Source: Anthopleura xanthogrammica (taxonomy: Eukaryota > Cnidaria > Anthozoa > Actiniaria > Actiniidae). Taken from it: a stretch of DNA of 64,000 nt. Of this stretch, positions 1 to 11,439 are shown one piece after another (positions within the stretch are counted from its first letter, which is position 1; every line of letters begins with the position of its first letter). The notes under the pieces are model-generated. The model was not told the DNA's origin. It made no database searches and saw only the letters and a list, made by a program, of their open reading frames with translations. The translations under genes and the position numbers were made by a program. Where the stretch lies: assembly GCA_964019055.1 (NCBI GenBank), contig OZ025221.1:5782968-5846967 (forward strand), given 5' to 3'.

Positions 1-197
1 TGCTTGGAATACTGTCTATACCAAGACATAATTGCTGGGACAGATGTGCGGCATGCAATACCATATCACTCATCTTATCTAACCCTGTATGTTCAATATA
101 ATTTGTTGATTAATCCTTGATATTTGTATACTATGTCATCCCAGCCATGTTAGTAGTATTATCAAAATATTTCTCTGATGTTAGCCCCATTTCAAAT

Positions 198-445
198 TCT
201 ATCAATGCCCTGAAACAACCTCTGGGCAGATCAATGTTAGGGCAGGGCTAATTCAAAGTTCAAATTGGAATTTAGCTTGTTAGGTTTTGCAGAGGGAGGA
301 AAACCAGAGAACCTGGAGAAAACCCTCAAATAAAGGGAGAGACAGCTTGTAACTCTACTCACATGTGATGTAGAGTCCTGGAATCAAACCCAAAACCCCA
401 GAGGTGAGAAATGAGCTACTACCAAGTAAACTACCCTTGATAACA
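198..445 (-). mobile_element. tRNA-derived SINE copy (family S1), minus orientation
   Basis: Shares with other copies in the window the blocks CCTCTGGGCAGATCAA, GAATTTAGCTTGTTAGG, GAGGGAGGAAAACC, GAGAAAACCCTC and CACATGTGATG. On the minus strand the head reads as a tRNA-like region with a B-box-like GGTTTGATTCC. It lies left of the last visible PDXDC1 exon. Confidence 0.6.
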
Positions 446-620
446 TTAACTACCGTAATATTAAGCCAGAAATGGAGTGTGACCAAGCTAAAACTAATTT
501 GGCCGGTCATCATGAGTGGCGACTGACTGGCTGTTATTTCAAGCCCTGGTTTGTCTTTGTCTTTGACTCTCTTGGGAATAGATGCAACCCATCTAGTAGA
601 ACAAGCTATTTTATTCTTAC

Positions 621-3600
621 CAATATTCTTAATACTTGTCCAGAGAGGAAGTATTGACAGTGTTTCTGGTGATGAAGATCTGGTCAGTCCAGCCAATTCA
701 GCCTAAAAAAATGAAAAATGGATGAATGAAAATTGAAAGGATAAAAAGTACCTTAAATTAAAGATATAGATGAGAATGAGAGTGAAGGAAAAAATATTTA
801 AAAATGCATCCTTTTCAAATTTGTGGGGGGGGGGGGGGGTTGTTTATGCCTTAATTTGATTTAATCTAAAGAAAAACTAGGAAATTGGATGGGAAAAAGA
901 CAACTAGGTACTCACCATGACAGGATCTTTGGCTCTAAAAAATGTCTGTTTAGGTAATATTAAGGGCAAAAACAACAATGTAAAGTCTAGGAAATATCTT
1001 GGGAGCTACAATTTCCATGGGGTGGGGTGAGGTGGGGTGGAATGGGGGGTGGAGGTTAGGGTGGAGCCATATAGGGGAGAGGATAGACTTCTTGATGTCC
1101 ATCTTAGTACACCTCTGCCCAAAGGAATTAATGAGCACCACCCAGGGAGTCAGCAAGTGCAATTTGCCGCAAATCTATAGAGTACATTCTAGTACTTTCT
1201 TTATGGAACTTCCTGTGGTTGGAGGATCTAATTTCAATTCTTCAATAATATTTTTTCATTATTACTAATATCTATATAGTAATCAGTAGTCAGAAGGATA
1301 CACAAAGTGGTACTCCAGGAAGACCAAACCAATGAGCTATGTTGAGGGTCATGCTGTCACACGATGCGGCACTCTGAAATAAACCATCAATATTGTTGTA
1401 CAGTAATGTTTTTTTGTTTTTTTTTATATTATATATATAAATATTTTTTTTTATTTATTTTTTTTTTAATATCTTTTTTTCCTGTCATTTTAAGATGCAC
1501 ACAAATATTACCTTTAGAGATGGAGGTATTGACTGTAAAGCCAGAGCTGAGAGATTGTCACTAAAATACAATTAACCAAAGAAACATTATGAAATAAAAA
1601 TATTAATACCTATAAGAGGTATGTGGCTTTAAAAAAAAGCACTGGAAATGTCTAAACTACAGGATATAACCCTGCCAGTGCAATAGACCATATTTTTTGA
1701 GATGCACGAGCATGCAATATCGCAGGTGCAGACATGAAAAAGAAGCATTTTCGGGCAAGATCACACATGCTATTGACTCTGCCCGAAAATGCCTCAAGAT
1801 CATGTACGCGCCTGCAATATTTTTGAAAGCGCTTGCGCTTTTAAAAAATGGTCTACTGTGGTTCATTGTGACCCAGTATTTACCCTTCTATATGAAGCCA
1901 CAGTCCATTCTGGGTGCACAGCTCCCGCAGTCTTCCTAGGTTATCTGTGTGTCCAGCCAATGGGGTACCTGACAGGAAAATTAAAATACCTCAATGGACT
2001 TTCATGAACTTGTATATTATAGATAAATTTGAAGTAAACAATCATAATTCACTTTTTGAAGTAATTGACTGACCTGCATAAGCGACCAATAGTAGGGGTG
2101 TTTTCCCACAAGCAACATCGTCATTGAACAATCTTTCAAATGCCGCAATATCCTAGTAAGAAACAAGAATGTCAAATCCCTTATTGACAGAGCTAACTAA
2201 AAGTAACATAGCAGTACATGAGAATAATCTCAAAAAATTTAATTTGAAGTTCTAATGCTTAGTTACCAGTGTATGTGGTGATCCAAATACTGTATTGCAA
2301 GGAACTAAAAAAAATAAAACCATATATTTGCTGTTAATCTCAATCATAAATAATTGAAAATGCTGAAACAATATGCAAATTTGCTTTGAGTATAGACCCC
2401 TTGCAAGTGATGTCAAAGCAGCTCAATTTGGAGGACAAAACAAAAGAATTTCAATCCTCCTGAGAATTGGAACATATTGTTTTTTCCTCCAAATTGAGCT
2501 GCATTCTGATGTGCTGCAAGGGGTCTATGAAGAAGATTATAAAATAAATCAAACAGTTGAGAAAAATACATACCTTTGCAAATACTTGACTGTGGTAAAC
2601 CAAGCTGTTGGAATAACAAATGATGAGTAATACTAAGGGAACACAAGTAGGATATGGGAGAGGATGGGATGAATAGAACTGAATGGGAATAGAATGGGAT
2701 GGGATGGGAAGCCGTGAACCAGATGGATATAGGATGGCATTGTATGATGATTAGATGGGATGGAACTGGATGGGAGGGAAGAGCACAGAATGGGATGGGA
2801 TAGATTGGAAGGGTATAGGATAGGTCAAAATGTGATGGAATGCATAGAGCAACACTTGGACAGCAGAGCATAGAATGGAATAGATTGGAATAGTATAGTA
2901 TAGATTGAGATGTCATGGGATGAGCAGAATAGGATGGAAAGGGATAAAATAAAAAAATGGATGGGAAATATCAATTATAGAAATTAATGAATGAGATGTG
3001 TTTTTACCTGGCTACACAGATACTGTCCTAATCCAGGCGCACATGCATTACTGACATATATCACTGGTGGTCTAAGGTTAAAAAGCTCACATGTTACATA
3101 ACAGCCATTGCATTCAGGTTCTATAGGGTGTCAGGGTGGCATAGCAGAAGTGTTCACTTCTCACCTAACTCTGGGGTCTAAGGTTCATATCCTAGACCCA
3201 GTATCACATGCGAGCAGAATTCTGTCAGGTCTCTCTCTTGATTCAAGGGTCTTTCTTCGGGTCATCCCATTTTTCTCCCTCCACAAAACCTAACAATTTG
3301 ATCTGTAAGTTTGCTTTGCCCTGACCTTCATCAGCCCTTAAGTTGTTTCAGGGTTTAATAAAATTGTAAAATTGAAAGTTTCATCTGGTAAATCTTAAAA
3401 TGTTTTAATTTGTACTGTATCAATCCTAAATTCCTAAATGAATTTAGTAAAGAACAGCCAATAGTATTTAATTCCATAATTTATTATTATAATATAATTT
3501 ATCTATTTGTATACTTCACCTGGTGTATAATGATGTGAATCCCTCAGTTCCATATTTTGGATATTTAGCTAGAAGAGCTAGTCTACAAACTAAATGAAAA

Positions 3601-6414
3601 CAAACCTATCAGTAATACATAATACATCTTAGATCACTTTTAACAAAGAAAGATTAGAACTGATATGAAATCGAGAGTTATTTAACTTCTATTTACAGCA
3701 GATCATTGGTTAAGTAATAGGCACATATATGGAATTATTAGGGTCCTATAGAGAAAAGCATCCAACTATACGTGGACTTACTTACCCCTTTCAAGTCCCT
3801 CCCATTGATGACCATGGAAACATGCTGAAGCATTCTCAAAACTAGGCAAGAAACACAAGGTATTTGTTAGAATAGCCATCTTAGTGGATACCACCATTGC
3901 TATCATCATCACATTCATGTTATTCTCATTACTTTCATGTGCACTGCTATCATCATCATCACCATCATAATCATCCTCATCCATCATCATTCCCATCATC
4001 CTCATCACAAACATCATCATTATGCCACTGTCATATCACCCTGATTATCTTACTCACCATCTCTGTTATCATCATCATAATCACCACCACCATCATCATC
4101 AACTGATCACCAACATCACCAACATCATCATTATGCCATTGTCATATCACCCCGATTATCATACTCACCATCTCTGTTATCATCATAATCACCACCATCA
4201 TCATCATCCTCATCCATCATCATTCCCATCATCCTCATCACAAACATCATCATTATGCCACTGTCATATCACCCTGATTATCTTACTCACCATCTCTGTT
4301 ATCATCATCATAATCACCACCACCATCATCATCAACTGATCACCAACATCACCAACATCATCATTATGCCATTGTCATATCACCCCGATTATCATACTCA
4401 CCATCTGTTATCATCATCATAATCACCACCACCATCATCATCACCTGATCGACAACATCACCAATCCTGCCATCATCATCACAATCAATCATCCTCAATA
4501 TCAACATCATCATCACCACTACCACTGATCATCGGCACTGCTGCTCGCCCAGCTACCAACACCGCCACTATCATCTTACCTAAACAGCTTTGACAGCCAG
4601 TGTGTACAATCAGACTTCATACAAGCAGTCAGTTTCTTAATTCTTTGTTGGTCCAGTAAAGAAAGATAAGATGCTAATGTTTGTGCTGTTACACTAGCAT
4701 GGGTGAACTGATCTAGACTGTAGGAATATCTGCTGACAGAAATAAGATCATTGATATCTGTTGTTTCAGGTTCAAAATATTTCCCATCCCTCACTCCAGG
4801 CCTGACCCCCAGGGGGGATACATATTGATTGCCACCTATTACCCCAGAAAATTCAATAAAAAAATCAAAATTATATTATCTTCAGATATACCATATGAAA
4901 CAGACCCTAATCTCTGTTTTACTATTTCCGATCGCATTCATTCCCTTCCAAGGACAAAAACCAAAGAATTTTACAGTATCATCAATGTGGATGTTGCCTT
5001 GACTTATCCATACATCAGTAGCCAATTTACCACAAGGTGTAGCTTACAAACATAAGTTATAGGATGCTTATAGTTAAAATAATGAACTTACATCCTGGCT
5101 GGTTTTTCATGGTTAACAAGATTGACGATGCCGCTAAGAATACTTCTTATTTCAGCATGTCTGAAAATAACCAAGAACAAATTCAGAAACATGTATGTGG
5201 AAAGTCTAACTGCAACTGGAATTTCCAAGGGATGGGAAGGGTCTGAGAAAGATCTATTGTGCAGTTCCAGAAAATATCCATGCCTCCCTCATGGAGGGGG
5301 ATTGGAATTTCCAAGGGGAGGGGAGGGTCTGAGGAGGGTATATTGTATAGTTCCAGAAAATATCCATACCTCCCCCATGGAGGGGGATTGGAATTTCCAA
5401 GGGGAGGGGAGGGTCTGAGGAGGGTATATTGTATAGTTCCAGAAAATATCCGTACCTCCCTCATGGAGGGGGATTGGAATGAGGGTCTTTGAAGGGTATC
5501 TGATATTCTTGTCACCTCATTCTTTTATAAATGATTTTATCCAAGAAACAAAAGAAAGTAAGATATAAAAACAAATATAATTCAAGCAAAATGTAAATAA
5601 ATTTTACGTACTTCAGAGGTTGCTTAGCATCTACGTCTTGGTCAGAATTATGTTCTTCTGTCTCACTAAGATAGAAATGAATATGGATGCATTCATAGAG
5701 TGTCTCTTATAAAAGAAATAATAAACTGAGAAGCCAGGGATTATTTTAACTTTCCAAACAAAAATTTATACGATTCATGAATTCGATAAGATTATAAGCT
5801 TAAATGATTGAATTTCTAAAAGTTTTATTGTCAAATAATTTTGTAACTTTAATTGATATAACCCAAAAAACCAGACATTCAAATATGTAAGCCTACGACA
5901 ATACAAAAGAGACCCTTTAACATGTAATTGCTGGAATTATTAGGGCTTTTTACTTCTAGATAATATTGAATAATACAATTAAACGTGTACAGACATTATA
6001 ATGAATGTAACTTAGTAAGCTAAAAACTTGTATTATCATGAAATATGTTTGTAAATACTGAACCGTACCTGGGAATCCAATCTTTTTCAAAAACAGACTT
6101 CACACAATCTTGGACGTCTTCGTACATTTTCTATAAACATAATATAAAGACCCAAGCTTCAATAAATTTTAGAACTTGAATACATGAGTGAAATTGGAAT
6201 GGGAAGTTCAAGAAAGAGCGATTAAACAGCTGGGAAAAATGTTGAAAAATATACGTCAATGACAGATACATGAGAGAAAATTTGAAGGAGGAAGGGAAAT
6301 ACAAACCTGAATGCTATTTGGTTTGGTTTCTTGGTCATTAGTTGTTGTGCTGGGTGGATTTTCAGTCGTATTTTGTGGAGGTTTTGCTGAATCTTGCTGT
6401 ACTTCGTCCGCCAT
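621..6414 (-). CDS. PDXDC1: PDXDC1-like pyridoxal-dependent decarboxylase domain protein, N-terminal half (gene runs off the left edge)
   Basis: Sixteen coding exons can be joined with consistent phase on the minus strand: 6414-6307, 6130-6069, 5665-5612, 5160-5092, 4801-4580, 3841-3786, 3589-3520, 3071-3008, 2604-2574, 2304-2267, 2152-2074, 1968-1884, 1560-1512, 1373-1302, 945-916, 702-621. They encode about 390 residues, roughly the first half of the family's ~790. The start is the ATG at 6414 (MADEVQQDSAKPP), the first in the exon. Recognised family blocks in order are LDQQRIKKLTACMKSD (about residue 150), the PVIYxS and PGLGQYLCSQ block, LPxSSICK, VPCNTVFG, LLLVAYAGTP, GLWLHIEG and LAGLTRSSSPETLS. 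PDXDC1 belongs to the group II PLP decarboxylase fold; its substrate is not established. The active-site part lies partly outside the window. Exon 14 to 15 is joined by a U12-type intron. A MITE and SINEs lie in its introns. Confidence 0.9.
946..1301 (-). other. U12-type (minor spliceosome) GT-AG intron in the PDXDC1-like gene
   Basis: Read on the minus strand, the intron starts GTATCCTTCT, matching the U12 donor consensus RTATCCTTT. It ends CCTTAATATTACCTAAACAG, where CCTTAAT matches the U12 branch-point core about 14 nt from the acceptor AG. Using these sites joins exons 1373-1302 and 945-916 in phase 0 and gives the peptide VPLCTFFRAKDPVM, which aligns with the family's VTLYKHDDPAL block. 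The alternative acceptor further down breaks the frame. Confidence 0.72.
1679..1866. mobile_element. Foldback MITE (family D), copy 1
   Basis: Imperfect inverted repeat: the left arm with GCAATATCGCAGGTGC, TGAAAAAGAAGCATTTTCGGGCA and GATCACACATGC is mirrored by TGCCCGAAAATGC and GCGCCTGCAATATTTTTGAAAGCGC. A second copy is at about 20640-20815 in the SNX8 gene. It lies next to a PDXDC1-like exon. Confidence 0.6.
2393..2527. mobile_element. Foldback MITE (family A), copy 1
   Basis: Runs from TAGACCCCTTGCA to TGCAAGGGGTCTA. The inner inverted arms are GCAGCTCAATTTGGAGGACA and TCCTCCAAATTGAGCTGC. Other copies are at 11499-11632, 13929-14010 (partial) and 26935-27034 (internally shortened). It lies in a PDXDC1-like intron, 47 bp from the exon ending at 2574. 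Confidence 0.75.
2640..2950. repeat. Degenerate GGGAT/GGAAT pentamer-rich tract
   Basis: About 300 bp dominated by variants of GGGATG, GGAATAG and TAGGATGG. It is a decayed purine-rich tandem array in an intron of the PDXDC1-like gene. Confidence 0.6.
3108..3355 (+). mobile_element. tRNA-derived SINE copy (family S1), plus orientation
   Basis: The head contains an A-box-like TGGCATAGCAGAAG and a B-box-like GGTTCATATCC about 35-40 nt apart. The body carries CTCTCTTGATTC, TCCCTCCACAAAACCTAACA and the tail GTTGTTTCAGGG. Opposite orientation to the copies at 198, 17461, 21139 and 27388. Confidence 0.62.
3896..4545. repeat. ATC/CAT-rich satellite with a two-monomer higher-order unit
   Basis: A CATCAT/CACCAC tract organised above the trinucleotide level. 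The block GTCATATCACCCTGATTATC starts near 4028 and 4262, and its variant GTCATATCACCCCGATTATC near 4140 and 4374. The pair therefore repeats with a period of about 234 bp. It lies in an intron of the PDXDC1-like gene. Open reading frames here are rich in His or Met and are not genes. Confidence 0.8.
5205..5480. repeat. About 87-bp minisatellite, roughly three copies
   Basis: The unit contains GTTCCAGAAAATATCCATAC, CTCCCCCATGGAGGGG, ATTGGAATTTCCAAGGGG and GAGGAGGGTATATTGTATA. The GTTCCAG landmark recurs near 5263, 5350 and 5436. Single diverged copies of the same sequence are near 44070-44200 and 55150-55250. It lies in an intron of the PDXDC1-like gene. Confidence 0.8.
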
Positions 6415-6560
6415 TTTGTCGTGACTGGCCACGCAGTCATACGCTACGTCACTGGATACCATATATAGAAACACAGGGAGACCAAAATTAAAGAACTTTT
6501 GTATAAGACGGGAAGTTGCGGGAGACTGTTGCGGGAAGGGAATAGAAAATGGGAAAATAA

Positions 6561-6570
6561 GAAAGAAAAA

Positions 6571-6641
<71 letters not shown>

Positions 6642-6642
6642 C
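6561..6642. repeat. (GAAA)n microsatellite
   Basis: About 20 tandem AAAG units in the 5' region of the PDXDC1-like gene. The Phe/Ser-rich and Lys/Glu-rich open frames over it are artefacts. Confidence 0.95.
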
Positions 6643-7499
6643 AGTGCTTTGAAACAGGAGGAGAGAGGAAAAAAGACAATCGGAGACAGAAAAGAAAATG
6701 TGAGTTAGTAACAGAATGGAAAAGAAAAACAAAGAAAACAAGGAAATGTTTTAAAAGAAATAATGAAGAAAGGAGAGAAAGGAGAAAGGAAAAAATGAAA
6801 AAAAAAAAAAAGAAAGGCGGAAAGAAGAATGAAGAAATAATGGGAAAAAAAGACTTATATTTGGAAGAAAAAAGATTAATATAATCCCATTTCCATTTCC
6901 ATTCCATTCCCTTTTCACTTTATTCCAGTTTCTATGTAATAAATCCCATTTCTTATTACAAAAATAACCCAGATTTACATTTCACATATACATTTTACCC
7001 CGATAGCATGAACCCTCGGTAACCATAGCAACCACTATAGTCTTCCCTTCAGCACAACCATATACGACTTCTCATTGTCAAATTATAGCCATTTGTAGTT
7101 CTACTACGTCCTCCCCACTGTTTCGTTACTATAAACATATGGTTTCAACCTCATGCATATTCGGAATATGGAAAGAATTAGAGCTAATACTGCGCATGCT
7201 TGGAATTTTAAAAGCATTTCAAGTCAAGGTCGTTAGCGGAAACTATATATTTTTTCCATTAATGGAATTATTATTTCTGGTAATTACGGAGTCGTTGCCA
7301 CTGTGTTTTGTCTAGCTTCGGTAAGTTTAATATTGGGAATCCGGATCCTAAATGGCTCTAAATTTAAGTAAAGTTGGATTGAAAATTTTCGCAAAAAAAT
7401 TCAACTAGAAAATAATAATAAGTTTCGTAAAATTAATGACTTTAATAAGTTGAATTGAGTTGAAAAAGGCGGTGTGGTAATGAAAGATGATCCACCTAG

Positions 7500-7568
7500 A
7501 TGATAATGATGATGATGATGATGATAATGATAATGATGATAATGATGATAATGATGATAATGATGATA

Positions 7569-7653
<85 letters not shown>

Positions 7654-7672
7654 CGACGATGATGGTGATGAT
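7500..7672. repeat. (GAT)n microsatellite with GATAAT interruptions
   Basis: Around 170 bp of GAT trinucleotides. It reads as poly-Asp or poly-Met in two frames; neither is a gene. Confidence 0.95.
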
Positions 7673-7938
7673 GATAATACTTAGACAGACCTTTCCTCTT
7701 TACTTTATTACGAAAATCCGGCCCGAAAGATTTTTTATTGGCTCAGTTTCTTTCTTGAAACTTGGTTTATGTCCTAACGGGTTGACCATTGTCTTTTTCC
7801 ATTGTTTTTGCTTGATGTATTATTCATATGCTTAGACAACCATAACATGAACTTCACGAACAGATCGAAGCGGAATACAAGTCGGTCTCTTGAATGGCGA
7901 CTGCAAATTCACCGCAAAATCACCGTGTGACATCAAAG

Positions 7939-9728
7939 ATGGAATCGAGATCTCTCAAGGCATTCATTCTTCTCTTCGTAGCCTTTCTGTGTCATAGTTT
8001 TCGACCTACGAACTCAGAAAGTATGAACCAAGTTTATCGTACGAAAATATACTCAGACAGTTGTTTGTCAAACTCGTTAATGTTTTCTTTTCGTTCTCTT
8101 AAGTTGTTAGCTGTGACAACAATGATACTTGTGGCTTTAATTCGCTGTGTATCAGCAATGAATGTGTTTGTAACGAAGGATTTACAAGTTTAGTACATCC
8201 AGCTGGAAAGAAAGGCAAGAACTGTATCGACAGTAAGTATTAAGGAATATTTCAGTCTCTACGTCTATGAAATTTCAGTTAAAACACTATACCCAAACCA
8301 TCTGTTAAGGGACTTATATCTTTAGTTTATCTGGGGTTTGAAATTTCTAAAATTTAATATGAAGAAAACTGGAGTAAATTTCACGGATATATCATGATAC
8401 ATTGATATTGTCTGTATGCCAGTAGTTTCTAGAGGATTAACTATTGTTTTTTAAACTCATTTTCGGAGCTTTTCGTCACGATTGAGAGAGTTGATTATTC
8501 TATCCAATACTATACTCTGATTCCCTTCGCAATAATTTTCAAACTGCATGGGGTCAAAACGAATAAGTTTTTTCTTGGAAATCGATGGCTTTAATTTTCC
8601 AATATAAATAGCCGATTTTTTGACCCCAGGGTAGACTGAGTTGTGACCTTGCTTTAATTGAGCAAAAGCCCAAAATTCCATATCATTCATATATATTTTT
8701 TCATTTATTTTTAGTGAAGTGTGGAAATGGGAAATGCTATATTTGCTTAGATGCTATCAGATGCAAAAAGTGAGGGACTGGTGATTGGTATCGATGTGAC
8801 GTCATGGCCGCCATCTTGGTTGACTATTAAAGTTTGTTTTCTTTTGTCATGTCAACCATCATTGCGACCATGTCTTTTACATTTTCATTCTAATAACAAG
8901 TGATGAACGTCATATTTTATTGGGGAGAGGATGGACCTCCATTAGCGAAACCGGAAATTTTAGAACACCTCTTTTAAATTGGGAAAATTAGGGTATCCTT
9001 TCCCCCGCTCCTGAAAATTGATCCTGGCTGCTACTCATATCTCCATCTGATAACCAACAAACGGTTGATGTTAAATCTCTTTTTATTGGTTTTACCAGGG
9101 GTCAGCTTTTATTCGGGTTTCTCCTGCAGTAAAAATCTTTGCCTGATCGATCGAGGGAAAGGTGTATATTGATAAAACCTTGAACCACCTCTCCCCACCC
9201 CCCAAGGGACACCATTATTATCCCTCTCATGTACTTGTTATATTTCTATAGATGCAAAAAGGGACATTACGTCACAGAAGGAACAGGAAAGTGTACGGAC
9301 AAATGTAAAACACAAATTGTTTGGATGAATACTAAAGAGTATGAAGGGGATGTCTGTGAAGGTAGGTTACCATGGTTAAGGCCGTTACCATGATTACGGC
9401 CATTTTAATCAACACGCGTAGAATGGTCGACGTCGACAAAGTAGGTTAAGTATTGAAGGACGTCACCTAAGGCACATGTTCTTGAAACTTCGACTTAAAA
9501 TTTTATGGAAATACTTTGATTGAGGCTCACGAAACTGAATGAGAATGCGTTTGAGTAAGTTTCGTTCGCTGCCCCGGCCCGAGTAGGCTCGATGACCAAG
9601 CCGTGGTGGTCACGATATACGCAAGTGCTCGAGGGAGGCTCGGTACAAACGACACCCTTACGCCTGAAACCGAGCTTACTGTCGGAGGGTCTATTAGAAA
9701 CAAAAATAACAAAAATAACAAAAATAAC

Positions 9729-9807
<79 letters not shown>

Positions 9808-9964
9808 GATCGTTAGTCAGAATGTGAACATTGTAAAGAAATTCTATGTGTATTCAACCTAAGAAAGGACTCTAATTAGCAATATTTATATATTCAGTAA
9901 CAAAGCCCAGGCTCGACCCGCTTGTTATTGTAATTGAAAACGACAGAGGAAAAATAAAGATACC

Positions 9965-10003
<39 letters not shown>

Positions 10004-10927
10004 TTTATTGACTTATATTGCGCCAAAATCAATATGCATTTTTATCGGCGCACCTCTAGACCATCGATCAACACCATGATTCCTAAACAACTCATACAAT
10101 AAATTTATATAAATCTACAGCGCCTGAGGATTCAAAGTGGACAAAGGAACAGTATATTGGACTTATTGTTGGTTTGTGTCTCGCGGCTATATTGATCATC
10201 GTGGTTGGAATCGTAATCGTCATCATAAGAAAAAAGAAAATGTACGTAAAGATGGTATATATAATAGCCATAACATTGATGCGCGCAGTTTGGCAAGTCT
10301 CTTTGAAAGTGAAAGATTTGAATATATTTATCATCCTGAAGGTGGGTGATACTGGCAGCAAAATCGCGCAATAATGTTCGGCATGTTGCAGGGCGAATGC
10401 CGCTAGTACGTATTACCAATCCGTGCGCAACAAATTTTCTGTTGCAAAGAATAGAGAGAGCTTCTACTTCTGCTACAAATAAAAGTCGCGTAACAAAATT
10501 GTGTTGTTGCACGGGATGGTACGTAATACGAGCAGCATTTACTCAGCAACCTGCAAGGCAAACAAGTTGCGCATGTAACAGGCAGGTTGCGGGATAAGTT
10601 GCACGATTTTGTTGTATAAGAAGTTGTATGATCTATAGCTAAGTGCGGTAATATAATATGGGCAATAGAATCGTGCAGTTTGTCGCGCAATGCAATGCAA
10701 GTCTCAGAGCGAATGCTGCTCGTATTACCATCCGTGCAACAACAAACATTTGTTGCGCGCGGGTGGTGATACGAACAACATATATTCGCTCTGCGACTTA
10801 CAACGCATTGCGTAATCGAAAAATTGCCCGATTTTGTTAGTCGTATTATCGCACCTTTAGGGGTATTTGTGGTATGCACTCCGATTTCAATGAGAATGAA
10901 AAAGCTTAAAACAATAAATGAGCGCCA

Positions 10928-11002
<75 letters not shown>

Positions 11003-11312
11003 GATATATGAAAACTTTTGACTTGTAGTGATGAAGATACTAATAGACAAATCGAAGAAATAAAAGCAAGAAAAAAGAAAGAGAGAGAAGAAAGAAGGAA
11101 AGCTAGAAACGCCGCAAAGAATAGTAACGCCCCAGAGGTAGGTACTGTAAGGAGTTGGTTTTGCTGACGACGCAAGTCCGCGCACCGTAAAAGAGGTCTA
11201 TTTGTCACATTATGGCTTGATTTTCCTACAGGAGAAGCAAGGTGCTACACCTGCCGTCCCTGGGCATGAGAGTCCTGGTAACGTCCGGGGAGCAAAGGAC
11301 TTCGAGGTTTGA
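7939..11312 (+). CDS. Unrecognised single-pass membrane protein: signal peptide, EGF-like/Cys-rich ectodomain, TM helix, basic tail
   Basis: Seven exons join in phase: 7939-8020, 8104-8232, 8715-8769, 9252-9361, 10121-10241, 11029-11137, 11232-11312. They give 228 aa. An in-frame ATG at 7894 would add 15 residues; 7939 was preferred because it puts the hydrophobic AFILLFVAFLC segment at the N-terminus as a signal peptide. Residues about 30-75 form an EGF-like module (CDNNDTCGFNSLCISNECVC), followed by a Cys-rich stretch resembling furin-like repeats (CGNGKCYICLDAIRCKKC, about 73-90) up to about residue 124. A TM helix spans about 138-161 (GLIVGLCLAAILIIVVG), then a basic RKKK stop-transfer. 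The tail is a charged helix ending KDFEV, a possible class II PDZ ligand. This suggests a type I surface protein. I recognise no family and assign no function. Confidence 0.72.
8770..9251 (+). other. Intron 3 of the EGF/TM gene, flanked by a 12-bp direct repeat
   Basis: AGATGCAAAAAG occurs at 8759-8770 across the donor and at 9250-9261 across the acceptor. After splicing, both copies contribute and the protein reads RCKKCKKGHY, an in-frame tripeptide duplication. The intron holds no other feature I recognise apart from a YY1-like GCCGCCATCTTG near 8808. Confidence 0.7.
9708..9805. repeat. (AAT)n microsatellite
   Basis: AATAAT tandem array preceded by AAAATAAC repeats, in an intron of the EGF/TM gene. 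A second (AAT)n tract lies at 9966-10003 in the same intron. Confidence 0.95.
10353..10860. mobile_element. Two adjacent foldback elements (family F)
   Basis: First unit about 10353-10612: GCAGCAAAATCGCGCAA and GGGCGAATGC pair with inverted partners around GCAACCTGCAAGGC and TTGCACGATTTTGTTG. Second unit about 10660-10850: AATCGTGCAGTTTGTCGCGCAATGC, GAGCGAATGCTGCTCG and TTTGTTGCGCGC, with mirrored segments. A related element is at 42555-42857. They occupy the intron after the TM exon of the EGF/TM gene. Confidence 0.6.
10931..10998. repeat. (TA)n microsatellite
   Basis: About 34 TA units, 31 bp upstream of the exon starting at 11029 in the EGF/TM gene. Confidence 0.95.
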
Positions 11313-11439
11313 TGAAGACTCATATAACTGATGGGTTTTTAGTTAGACCACCAACAAACACTTATGATGGTTAGCTTTTTCAAAGTGTTGGTGCGATCTT
11401 TTGAAAATAAACCAGGTTTGAGAGAAATGTCGCAGGTAC

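Larger units (their letters stand above)
6415..7893. promoter_or_regulatory. Divergent intergenic region between the PDXDC1-like gene and the EGF/TM gene
   Basis: About 1.48 kb with no gene. It holds a CRE-like TACGTCAC at 6445-6452, 31 bp from the PDXDC1-like start, a (GAAA)n tract and a long (GAT)n tract. The PDXDC1-like ATG is embedded in AAAATGGCGGACG, a YY1-like motif. No TATA box is convincing. Confidence 0.4.

Noticed and set aside
2413..2916. 167-aa minus-strand ORF
   Set aside because: Spans the GGGAT-rich tract, a 31-nt PDXDC1-like exon and a MITE; no coherent protein.
6256..6907. Phe/Ser-rich minus-strand frames extending upstream of the PDXDC1-like start
   Set aside because: Driven by the (GAAA)n tract. 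The genuine coding exon begins at ATG 6414.
7487..7835. Poly-Asp and poly-Met frames
   Set aside because: Artefact of the (GAT)n microsatellite.
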